Below are positions 30,843-40,599 of a stretch of 64,000 bases of DNA, one piece after another. The notes below the pieces were generated by a model. That model saw only the letters and a program-made list of their open reading frames with translations, ran no database searches and was not told where the DNA came from. A program made the position numbers and the translations under genes. Numbering within the stretch: position 1 is the stretch's first letter; each line of letters starts with the position of its first letter. This DNA is from Mayamaea pseudoterrestris (Eukaryota > Bacillariophyta > Bacillariophyceae > Sellaphorales > Sellaphoraceae): assembly GCA_027923505.1 (NCBI GenBank), contig BROI01000002.1:1674001-1738000 (forward strand), given 5' to 3'.

Positions 30843-33800
30843 ACAGCGACTCTGACGACGAATCATCGTCGTCTTCATCATCATCATCAGCTAGTGACAT
30901 TCCATTTGCAACCATTACACTGACCGATTCTGATGTTGCCAACCGCTCGACCATTACCAGGAAGGAACTATCCGAGTGCGACCGCGAGGAGCTTCACCAC
31001 ATTGGCTACATTCAGGGCGGCTCTGGTCACTTGTTGTTCTTCGAGTATCCGTCTGGTAAAATTATTGCGCACGACCGTGACGTTCGTCAAGTCAAATGGG
31101 TTCGTCACCGCGATGCGGGTGCCGTCACGCATAAAAATGATTCCAGCAGTGATGGAACGAGTAGTTTGAGTTCATCGCAAAGTTCCTTGGAACATGATCA
31201 GGAGCATATTCCACTACTCGGAGGCTTTTTGCATTGCTGGATTCCCTACAATCTTTACATGGTTGTCATGGACATGGTGGAGGACATGCGCACGGCAAGG
31301 AGTCAGCGAGCCTTTAATTTTTATAATCATCGCAGGCGATCGTATGCAATCAGCCTGTCGACGACGAATTCGGAATTATTAATTGTTTCCATGGAGATTG
31401 AGCAGGCGGAGGATGAGCAAGAGGTAAGAAGACAGACGAGTCATTTGACAGGAGGTTTGACATATGTGGCACGAGCTAACATCACATATATTTCCCTCGT
31501 TTCTTCTATACTTTAGACTGCCGACGCTAGAACCCTTGGTCATCTTGGTCGTATCGTTGAATTTTACGCGCACGAAACCATTGCCTTTACAGCCTGCGAC
31601 ATTATCTTTGACGTGTTCAACGGCAGGTTTGATCGCGGCATGGTCTATCGCTTTCTAGACGACCTTTCCGGCGAAGTCATTCACGAAATTACCAGCTCCG
31701 ATATGGAAACCTCGTACATGGGACTGCGGTTTCCAGCGACGGATATTCCGCTGCCGGCCCGGCAGTTGTATATCAAGAATGGCATGCGATACATTCATAA
31801 TGTGGAAGCAGACAATGTTCCAGTCATTTCGGCCGAGGGCGATCAGGATCTGACGCAGATTCGCATGCGCGGCGTCTCCAAGGCGCATATCATTTACTTG
31901 CGCAACATGGGAGTCACCTGTACAATGTCGATTGCCATTGTTGTGAATGGAGAGCTTTGGGGCCTCCTAGTCTTTCATGGTTATCGGGCCCCATTCAAGC
32001 CTCCACTCCACCAACGGATTGCTTGCGAAACAATTTGCAAAATGGTCTCGGTTCGAATTGAAGCTTTGATCAAAAAGGAAGAAAGTCAGCGCATTATTGA
32101 GCTTGGAGAAGTATTGTTGTCCATGAAGCATAATCGGAGCATTATGGACAGCATCTACGACCTTGGAGAGGGTTTGCTCAAGGTACTTGACTGTGAAGTC
32201 GTTGTTGCGTACTCCGAAAACGGAAATGGATCAATTTTGGTTGGAGATAGGACGTTGGCACCAACCAAGAATTTTTGGGATCAAATGATGATCAAGGTTG
32301 CCAACCGAGAGATATTCTCCCTGTCGGGGCGAGAGGACCTTGCTGATGCTGGAATTTCTGTCATTGATTGTCCAGCCTGCGGCGTTGCATATTTTCGTGA
32401 GGGTGCGACTCATTTTTTTCTGGGCCGCAAGGAGCGGTCAAGAGACGTTGCATGGGCTGGTCGTCCGGACGAACCAAAGCTTCGCATTGGCGGGATTTTG
32501 AACCCACGCGCGTCCTTTGAGACATTTATGGAGAAGGCTCGCATGGAGTCGCGACTATGGAGTCCACAGGACTTGAACGTTGTGTCAGTCTTTCGTGATC
32601 GAATATGCGACCATTGCCACAGCTGGACAATGACATTGCTACAGAATGATATTGAGCAGACAAACAAAAAATACATGGACGCTATTGATCGAGCACATCA
32701 GAACTACGATTTTTTTGCCCGCATGAGTCATGAATTGAGAAATCCTTTGCACGGTGTTATGGGATGCTTAGATATACTAGAAGAATCGATCGAGGAACTG
32801 AGTCCTGCAGAAGCGAGAGGTTACATTACGACCGCCATTTCGTCCGGGCACCACATGATAAACTTGCTTAACGACATTCTCGACTTGTCGAAGAATAAGC
32901 ACCTATCGCATACACTTGCCCAGGACAAGACACTTTACCAGTCCCTTGCATTTGACACCATCGACTGCATGCGCTCCTTAGCGACGGCTCGGAAGATCCA
33001 GCTCTCATTTGAGGTGTATCCAAACAACCACGACAGTGTGCGCATATCAACTGACCGAACCAAAGTGATTCAGATCGTCAACAATATTGTGAATAACGCC
33101 ATCAAGTTTACCGGCAAGGGAGTCATTCGAGTAAAATTTAATCTCGTACAGTCGCTGCAGGAAGGGATTGACGAGTGGTGCAAGATTGCGTCATCCTATC
33201 AGGGCGTCGCTTACACAATGAAGGAAGGTGAAATGTTGACCTCAGTAGAGAAAATAACGAGCCAAGCTGGATCGCGGATGGTGTTTCCTGACCAGCGATG
33301 GATGTGCGTAACCGTGACGGACAATGGCTGTGGAATGAATCCGCACGAATTGGTTGCCATGTTTGAGCCATACACGCAAGCAAGCAGTGGACCTAGTAGA
33401 ACTAAGGTCGGCACCGGACTTGGCTTGTATATTTGCGTTTCGCTGTGTTTGCAAATGAAGGGTTACATAGGTTGTGCATCTTCACCTGGCGTGGGCACAT
33501 CCTTCCAGTTCGGTATTCCAGTCCAGCTCGAGACGGCTGAAAGCGAGGAAGAAGGAGCCGCGCTACAAGGCCCAGCAGACGTTGAACCAGACAAAATTAT
33601 TTACATGAGAGGTCCGATAATGGTGGTTGACGATAATGTTGTCAATGTCAAGTTATTAAAACGCACGCTTGAGCGAGAGCTTAAACTCGTCAATCTTGAC
33701 ATTGAAATACTGATAGCAACAGGAGGTGATGCTGCCGTAAGCTTGTATAAGGAAAAGAGGCCAAGTATGTGCATTGTCGATTATCACATGCCAGGCAAGG

Positions 33801-34006
33801 ATGGAGTTCAAGCGGCCAGAGAGATTCGCGAGTGGGAAAAGGAGCACCAACACCCGCCTGCTTTTATTTTAAGCTACACGGCTGACGCCACAGATCGAGC
33901 CAAGGAACTCATCATGGCGCACTCAAACGACATAATGATCAAACCACCTCCAAAGGGCTACTTGCGAAGTCTTGTGCGACGGTTGAAAGTACCAGAGAAA
34001 AGTTGA
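30839..34006 (+). CDS. DPH1: Diatom-type phytochrome (PAS-GAF-PHY-histidine kinase-receiver), two exons
   Basis: Exon 1 is 30839-31423 and exon 2 is 31517-34006; the 93-bp intron has GTAAGA and TTAG ends. The product is 1024 aa. After a Ser-rich start, Cys47 in LSECDREELHHIGYIQGG matches the biliverdin-binding cysteine of bacterial, fungal and diatom phytochromes. GAF (~200-360): FDRGMVYRFLDD and RFPATDIPLPARQLY (D271-I-P). PHY (~380-570) with the tongue motif NPRASFETF. Histidine kinase: FFARMSHELRNPLHG (H600), NNIVNNAIKFTGKG, VTDNGCGMNPHEL, GTGLGLYICVSL. C-terminal receiver: MVVDDNVVNVKLLKRTL, CIVDYHMPGKDG (D950), then an SYTAD segment and KPPPKG. It should sense red/far-red light and phosphorylate its own receiver. 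Confidence 0.95.
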
Positions 34007-34104
34007 TAAGTATTGGGAGTATTAGTAGTGAAACTGAGATCTTGGGAAATGTTACGGCATTTAGTATGGTGTAGTACAATTATAAGACTCAGACATTCAA
34101 GCGT

Positions 34105-37100
34105 TTATAAGATATGCACTTGCTTCCTCTTTTGCTTAGAAGCCGCAACTCGTTCCTCGGAGTTTACCCACCGGCCAATGGCTTTCAGAACCTCATCCAC
34201 AATCAGAATTGGTGCAGCCCATGCCATGACGGTGACCCAGTCATCAATTGTTAAAGGCACCATGCCGAAGCTAGCACCAAGACCTGGCAAGCCAAATCTA
34301 GAGCTGTACATGACAAACAAATGCAAAAGCACCGGCCCTGTCACTCCCGCTAGCAACCATTTGTTTTCAAGTGGCCCGACACGAAACAGGGAGTTGTCAA
34401 CTGATACTGCAGACAATGCCTTGAGCATTTCCATAGCCACCAGCGCAGAAAGTGACAAGGTTTGTGGCAACAAGCGACCCGCACCTTGAAACAGCTCGGT
34501 ACACGATGCGACGCCTTCGCCTGGCGTCCAAAACTCACCGCACTGGCTCCACGACGCCAGTTGACTTATGGAGATGCCTTGTGAAAGGTAGTGCTGCGCA
34601 AATATACCAATTGTAGCGAGACCAACGTATAACCCAGTGATGCAATACCGCGTCAACAGCCATTTCGTCATTATGGGTTCGTCGCTTGGCCGAGGAGGCT
34701 GCTCCATCAAGTCCGGTGCTGCTGGATTGAACCCAAGTGCTGTCGCGGGTGGTCCATCCGTCACAAGATTGACCCACAGCAAGTGCATTGCAGTGAGAGG
34801 CTCCGGGAAACCAGCGAGGGTCGCAAAGAAAATGGCGCAAATCTCCCCAATGTTACAGCTAATGAGGAAGCAGATAAATGCCTGCATGTTGGCGTAAATG
34901 CGCCTTCCTTCCTCAACAGCATTAACAATGGTAGAGAAATTATCGTCTGCAAGAACCATGTCTGCGGCTTCCTTGGCAACTTCGGTACCTGTAATTCCCA
35001 TGGCAATGCCCAGGTTGGCCTGCGAGAGTGCGGGCGCGTCATTCACGCCATCGCCTGTCATGGCAGTTATCTCGCCAAGCTTTTGAAGCATTTTCACTAG
35101 CTTTTGCTTGTCGGCAGGCTCAGCCCGACAAAAGACAATGTTGTCTTCCCGCAACAATGACAGCTGCTCATGCTGCGGCAAATTGAAGAATTCTCGGCCT
35201 TCGAATGCCTTGATTGGCTTGTCAGAATCTGCCGGCGGAAGGATATTCACATCGCGAGCAATGGCAACCGCTGTTGCCTTGGCGTCGCCAGTGATCATCA
35301 TGACGCGAATGCCTGCCTTGCTGCACAGATTTATGCTGGCTGCCACTTCCGGTCGGGCAGGGTCCTTTATTCCAACGACTCCTACAAGCGTCAGACCACT
35401 TTCGACGTCTCGATATGCCGATGACTTGGACAGTAAAGGATGTTTAGCAATCGCATTTTCGTCGTCACTAGGTTTCAATTTGCGCAGAGATTCCTCTAGC
35501 GTCCCAGTGTTCTTAATTGCCAGCGCGAGGCATCGCAAAGGACGCGCCGCCATGTCGGCCACCATGGCCTCAATAGATCGACGCAGTGACGGCGACATCT
35601 TGGTCACTGTTCCGTCGCGAAACTTAACATGCGTACATCGCTCTAGCAGCAGGTTTGGCGCTCCTTTCACCAGCAACTTGTTCTCAAACTTGCGCGGCTT
35701 GACACCGTCACGCATTCCAACAGGTGCATTGCCCTGCGGAAAGGCGCAAAGAACCGACATGCTCTTGCGATCACGGTTAAATTCTAGCGTAGCTATACGC
35801 GGATGCAAGTCTCTCCAAGAATTGACGTTCGCCGAAGCCAGTACACTCCGGGGAATATCGATATGCAGGCCTGTTTCATCGACTCGTCCGCTGTCGATAA
35901 ATCGTGACATGCCGCCGAGCTTCTCAACTAACACGCACAAGGCTGCCTCGGTTGGCTCGCCGACACGTTCAAACGACTTGCTGTGCTCTTCTTTCTTCTT
36001 GTTTCGATATTCCTTTTCGTGTTCATCGCTAGCAATATCCTTACCAATAATTTTGGCGTCATTGCACAAGGCGCAAACAGCCGCAATATCTGCAACCGAC
36101 CCGAGTGGGTGCTGCTCCAACTCTTTGTTGCGCGCAACACCATCAATCGTTCCCATTGGAGAATACGAAAAGCCCTCAACGAAGTGCTCTCGCACCGATT
36201 CGCGTCCTCCAGCCTTGTTTTCCCGTTCTAACAAGCCCAAACTTACAACTGTCATTTCATTGGTTGTCAAAGTCCCCGTCTTGTCCGTGCAAATGACACT
36301 TGTGCATCCAAGAGTTTCAACACTTTGCAGCTTGCGAACAATGACGTTTCGCTCGGCCATGCGTCGCGTGCCAAGGCTCAAGCAAAGCGTAATCACAGCG
36401 GGCAAGCCTTCGGGAATGGCTGCCACACCCAGCGCGACGGCAACCTTTGCGTAATAAATTCCACCCTCCCAAACGGATCGAAACGATGGATCATTCATCT
36501 TTGGAATACTTGCAATCCATACCGATAGGCAAATGACGCCAATAATTATTGTCAGTGTTTCTCCAAATTCATCAAGCTTGATTGCTAATGGCGTCTTGAC
36601 TTGCTCGGCCTGCGCCATTGTGACTCCCTTTTGAATGCGACCCATTTGTGTTTCCATGCCGGTTTGTACGACCAGCGCAACTGCCGTACCGCTCGTCACC
36701 ATTGTTCCGCTGTAACAAAAGAACACAAAACAAAAAGTGAGTCAAAGCATTACGATGCTGCTCGTCCCCTAGCTGCAAGGACGTTCCTATTCCTCCAGCA
36801 ACCTGCTCGTCTACTTACCTATACAACATGCCAGTTTGATCCTGAATGGGAGCGTCCAGCTGCTGGAGCGTTCCAGAGTCGCCCGCCAGTTTACCAACCG
36901 TCACGGACTCACCCGTCAAACTGCCCTGGTCCACCTGCAGGTTGCTACCTTGGAGTGAAACGATGCGAGCATCGGCTGGAACGCGCTGGCCGACGCGAAC
37001 GCGAATCACATCGCCTGGCACCAAGCAAGCAGCAGTGACGGATGGAGCCCCGTCTGCATTGTCATTGCCGCCATCCAATGATGTTGCCGTCCGACTCTGC

Positions 37101-37840
37101 ATCCATATTCCATCTCGCAACACTTCCACGACGGATCCACTCGCCTGCAAGTCTTGCAGCGCCTCGAGTGAATCGTTCGCCGACCGCGTCTGCCACACGC
37201 CAACGCTAGCGTTCAGTACTAAAATGGCTAGTATGACAATGGGCTCGACAAAGGCGGATAGTAGCGAGGTTGCTTCGTCGTGCGACTGCTGCATGAGCTC
37301 CACGTAGGAAAAGATTCCCGACAAGGCGGCGACTAATAACAAGATTTGAACGAGGCGGTCGTCAAACTGCCGCGCAATCAGCTTCCATATGGATGTTTTG
37401 GGTGGCTTGGACAGCGAGTTTGATCCAAAGACTGATAGTCGAGCTTGAGCTTGCTCTGTTGACAATCCAGTAGTTGGAGATGACTTGAGCAATTCCCATA
37501 GTGAATCCATGGAGATTGATCCTGCCGAAATGGACGACGAATTGTAATCGGATCGAGGGAGTAGCAAGTGTTCAGGCAACGACGAATCTAGGGAAACTTC
37601 TTCTTCTCCTGCTGCTGCTGCTGCTGCTGCTACTGAATTAGTTACTTGATTTTCTGCTGTCTTCATTCCAAGATTGCTGCCGCTGCTCCTCGCCATATCA
37701 TTCCTCTCGTGCAGGACCGTCTTGGAGACTCTCCAGGTGCGTCGGTCAAACGCCAGTCGGCGAGGAAGCGCCAAGGCTGCTGCGGGAATGAATGCCATGT
37801 AGAAACATAGTAGCAATGGAACGTAGCGTGGTTTCTGCAT
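34105..37840 (-). CDS. P-type IIA Ca2+-ATPase with secretory/plastid-like presequence, two exons
   Basis: Exon 1 is 37840-36819 and exon 2 is 36709-34105; the 109-bp intron has GTAAGT and ACAG ends. The join gives MLYSGTMVTSGTAVALVV, as expected. The product is 1208 aa, longer than typical SERCA (~1000). It starts MQKPRYVPLLLCFYMAFIP, a leader ending near AAALA|LPRRLAF, then a ~90-residue Ser/Ala-rich stretch, then a SERCA-type cation-ATPase N domain (SMDSLWELLKSSPTTGLST). Motifs: LTGESVTVGK, PEGLPAVITLCLSLG, CTDKTGTLTTN (Asp ~483) and TGDGVNDAPAL. It pumps Ca2+ (or Mn2+) out of the cytosol. The leader suggests a plastid envelope/periplastid or ER location. Confidence 0.93.
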
Positions 37841-37954
37841 GGCTATCTTTTGTTTAGCTTGTTTGATCTGGCCTAAGACCTTTGACGAGGATATCCATGG
37901 TCGAAAAAGTGGAAAGCAACACTTGTCACGCGTTTTCGCGGTGATGGCAGGGTT

Positions 37955-37983
37955 GTCGTAGCGGTTATGTGTCCAACCGGTGC
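37955..37983. promoter_or_regulatory. GTCGTAGCGGTTATG plus ACCGGTGC, upstream of Ca2+-ATPase
   Basis: Both motifs lie 115-143 bp upstream of the minus-strand start at 37840. The first recurs at 8503 and 59048; the second is one base off the ACCGGTAC seen at other promoters. Confidence 0.3.
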
Positions 37984-39068
37984 GACGTAAGATTTCGATT
38001 ATTTGCGGCGCGGGGTTGCACCGTAGGATTTAGGATTCATTCCAAGTCAACTTTCACCATGCAGCTAGCGTCAAAGCAGGATGAGAGAGGCGTCGCTGTT
38101 GACGGACGCGACTTCAGTCTCTAGTCTCGCAATGACGACGCTAGTCGAGAGACTGATAGCAAGCTCTCCGCATCATTCTCACCAGATGCACGAGTGCCCT
38201 TCGTCTAGTTCCGCAGCTCGTCAACCACGCATGAAAGGACGACTGCTTCAGCAAGGATGACGACAAGCAGCGAGACATGACTGCCGTCTTTGACCAAAGC
38301 ATTGGAGTTTTGACTCTGTGTCGTTTGGCTGGGACTAATGCCAGCCGGCACAGGGCACAGGACACAGGAGTAGTTGATTGTTGTAGCTTCGTTGCGAGTT
38401 GGAAGCACTGCCAATTGGACTCTGATTCCCGTTTCTGTTTCTATTGCAAGCTTTCCCCGCATTTTTATGTTACCATGAAATGTGGAAACGTCGTGTTCGT
38501 CCCCACACCACACAGCGGTTACTATGGAAGGGGTTGTCTATGTCGATTGTGTTGATGGATCTTGGAATAGTAAGTTAGAGTTTGGTCGGAACGACTCGTT
38601 ACAGAGGTGCAACCCTCACCTAAACGTCATGTTAAATGAGTGCAGGAATTACGAATTTGTATACATGGGACGACACTGTCAGCACTCAATCCTCGCCCAA
38701 ACCTGCTGTTGGCCGCAGTTATGGCAGCCTTTTGGTGCTTCACAAGGATGAAAACAAAGATGTTTACGTGTGCATCTAATGTCAAAAAGAGGCCTTTCTT
38801 TTTCGACTGGTTGTTGAGCGCCTCAGGTAGTTACTTAAAAGGAGAAGAATGATGCTACTGAGCCTTAACCTTTCCTTTTGGCAGACATTGTACAAGGCAA
38901 CACCTAATCACCATACATAATACCTTCTACTTACCTTGCTGACAGAGAAATACCACAGGTATAGAAAGTATCTTATTCCTTACTCAACGATACCGCATCT
39001 TATGTACATAAGTGCATCATGCTAATGGTTGTGCACATCAGCGTAGCTGCGCACGCAAATGTCACGCT

Positions 39069-39076
39069 TTATATAG
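39069..39076 (+). promoter_or_regulatory. TATA-like element of the 5S rRNA gene
   Basis: TTTATATAG lies about 28 bp before the inferred 5S start, the position where plants and several protists have a TATA-like element for RNA polymerase III transcription of 5S. Confidence 0.45.
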
Positions 39077-39097
39077 AGCAGCTACTCTCATTGTGCC

Positions 39098-39215
39098 AGC
39101 AAGGACCATACAGCGCTGACAGCACCGCATCCCGTCTGCTCTGCGAAGTTAAGCAGCGCCTGGCCTGGTTAGTACTACGGTGGGGGACCACGTTGGAATC
39201 CCAGGTGTTCTTGTT
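39098..39215 (+). rRNA. 5S ribosomal RNA
   Basis: 118 nt. Conserved internal control sequence CGAAGTTAAGCAGCG, then CCTGGTTAGTACTACGGTGG and GGAATCCCAGGTG match 5S rRNA. The ends pair over nine positions: AGCAAGGAC at 39098 with GTTCTTGTT at 39207-39215, allowing G-U pairs, which sets the limits. A T-run typical of polymerase III termination follows at once. A few positions in the loop E/helix IV region (GGTGGGGGACC) differ from the common GGATGGGTGACC, so a decaying copy is possible. It is the only 5S-like sequence in the window apart from the partial duplicate at 39252. Confidence 0.85.
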
Positions 39216-39226
39216 TTATTTTTATA
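39214..39226 (+). terminator. T-run, polymerase III terminator
   Basis: TTTTATTTTTAT directly after the 5S 3' end; four or more T residues stop RNA polymerase III. Confidence 0.55.
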
Positions 39227-39251
39227 GTAGTAAATAAATACAATACCACAA

Positions 39252-39305
39252 TGGAATCCCAGGTGTTCCTGTTTTGTTTTTAATAGTAGTAAATAAATAC
39301 AATAG
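39252..39305 (+). repeat. Duplicated 3' end of the 5S gene plus spacer
   Basis: TGGAATCCCAGGTGTTC, a T-rich stretch and ATAGTAGTAAATAAATACAA at 39194-39243 recur here nearly unchanged. Only the last ~25 nt of 5S are included, so it is a non-functional partial duplication 58 bp downstream, the kind left by unequal exchange in a former 5S tandem array. Confidence 0.75.
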
Positions 39306-39389
39306 GTAGACATAATATTATATGAATATTATGACATCTGCTGGGCTGGTGACAAGTTATCACCTGTCACATTGCAAGTGATGAGGTTA

Positions 39390-39522
39390 AATTACTGTAG
39401 TGGCAAGCACAAGAGTATTGTGCAAAGCATGTTCATCAAGAGCTGTACAGATTGTGGCCAAGGACCCTGTATCGGAGGTTTTTTGAGGTAAGACGTTGAC
39501 TGTGCAAGCATCAATGGAGTTT
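39390..39522 (+). mobile_element. Old LTR fragment related to the Copia element at 43521
   Basis: About 130 bp match the 3' end of the Copia LTR, in the orientation opposite to the whole element. Shared blocks include GTAGTGGCAAGC, CATCAAGAGCTGTACAG, TGTGGCCAAGGACCCTGTA and GAGGTAAGACGTTGACTG. Divergence is clearly greater than between the two LTRs of the whole copy, so this is an older, partial relic. Confidence 0.75.
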
Positions 39523-39529
39523 AAGGCCA

Positions 39530-39855
39530 TACCACTTTTGTAGGATTCCAAGGAGTCCTTTCTGCACCATTTAAGACTTTGCACTTGTCTGTAGCACACC
39601 CTGGATTGGTTTTGCCTGACTCATTGGGTTGTTGAGTGGCCAGGGTCTGGGGTGTTTAACTGGTATGACTCCAAAACTTGCTTTGGTGGCCAATTCCACA
39701 GTGTAGGCCACACATATGGTGTAGGGCTTTACGGAAGTCCTTTTTGCACCATTTGAGACTTGGCACATGTCCATGGCAAACCCTGGATAGGTTTTGCCTG
39801 AGTCATTGGGTGGTTGTGTGACCAGGGCATGGGGTGTTTGACTGGACCAACCAGC
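39530..39855 (+). repeat. 182-bp repeat family, left block
   Basis: Two partial units with a 182-bp period: TTTGCACCATTT-type landmarks at 39564 and 39746. Each unit holds a GACTT-GCAC-TGTC block, CCCTGGAT-GGTTTTGCCTGA-TCATTGGGT and GGGGTGTTTAACTGGTATGA-type sequence. The same family, in the same orientation, lies on the far side of the satellite at 53245-53595. Confidence 0.8.
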
Positions 39856-40599
39856 TTAAATGGTGTCTCTGCGGTTGCTAGGCATGACTAAAAGATGTAA
39901 TGTGCAATCCATACAATCATATACATTTAAACCCTCCAGGAAAAATGATGGGGGTTGGGCTTAATTTGATGGTGGCTGGCAGGCAGCATGGTAATTGTCA
40001 TTGCCATCTTGATAGTAATGCTTTTGCCAGTATACAACCATGGTCCAAACAAAGACTGCGGCATAGAGACTAAAGGCCAAAACGTTCAACTAATTCAAGC
40101 GATTCAGCGTTGGCCTTTGATTGCTTTGTTGACTCCACAAGCTATGGTGGTGATGCAAACTAGTAGGAGGCGGAGCAAGCAATTGACTCCATCTGCATCA
40201 TTATCAAGTTGAATACTGTTATGGCTGTTGTCTGCATTGTCATCTAGAGCATTGCTATGCATCACAGCTGCTGGCGTCAAAAAAGGAAAGAGCAGGCATA
40301 TCCATGAAGATAAATCTGATGGAAGTGATTGCTGCTCATCCTCTTACGCATTTTCAATTTCTTGCATGGTTTCTTGAGCGTCTAGAAACTCTCATTCTTC
40401 GTGTCCTTCAGCATGAGTACTACTCATCAAGTATTTGTACCAAAATAACTCGGATCCTTCCAGATAGGAGTGCAAAAGCCATAGCCAAATCACGTCAAGC
40501 AAAATTAAACATCACCGCAACAACATATTAAAAAGTACTGCTGAGCCATGGCAGCATATTCGTGAGTTCATACTTGAGCCATGCGTATGCCTAAATCAA
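39856..40599. other. Unassigned sequence between repeat families
   Basis: 744 bp without a supported gene. Frames are short and interrupted; it may be a remnant of an unknown repeat. No terminal repeats were seen. Confidence 0.4.

Larger units (their letters stand above)
37841..39097. other. 1.26-kb intergenic leading into the repeat island
   Basis: No supported protein gene. Upstream of the Ca2+-ATPase start lie GTCGTAGCGGTTATG (37955-37969) and ACCGGTGC (37976-37983), variants of motifs seen before other genes. The rest is unremarkable until the TATA-like element of the 5S gene. Confidence 0.45.

Noticed and set aside
35108-36454. 448-codon frame opposite the Ca2+-ATPase gene
   Set aside because: It lies fully antisense to conserved ATPase sequence, and its protein has no recognisable motif. 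Antisense frame of a real gene.
38141-38751. Short overlapping frames between the Ca2+-ATPase and the 5S gene
   Set aside because: All are about 70-100 codons, overlap on both strands, and show no motif, leader or splice support.
39856-40599. Possible transposase remnant between the repeat families
   Set aside because: Frames are short and no motif, terminal repeat or target duplication could be identified.
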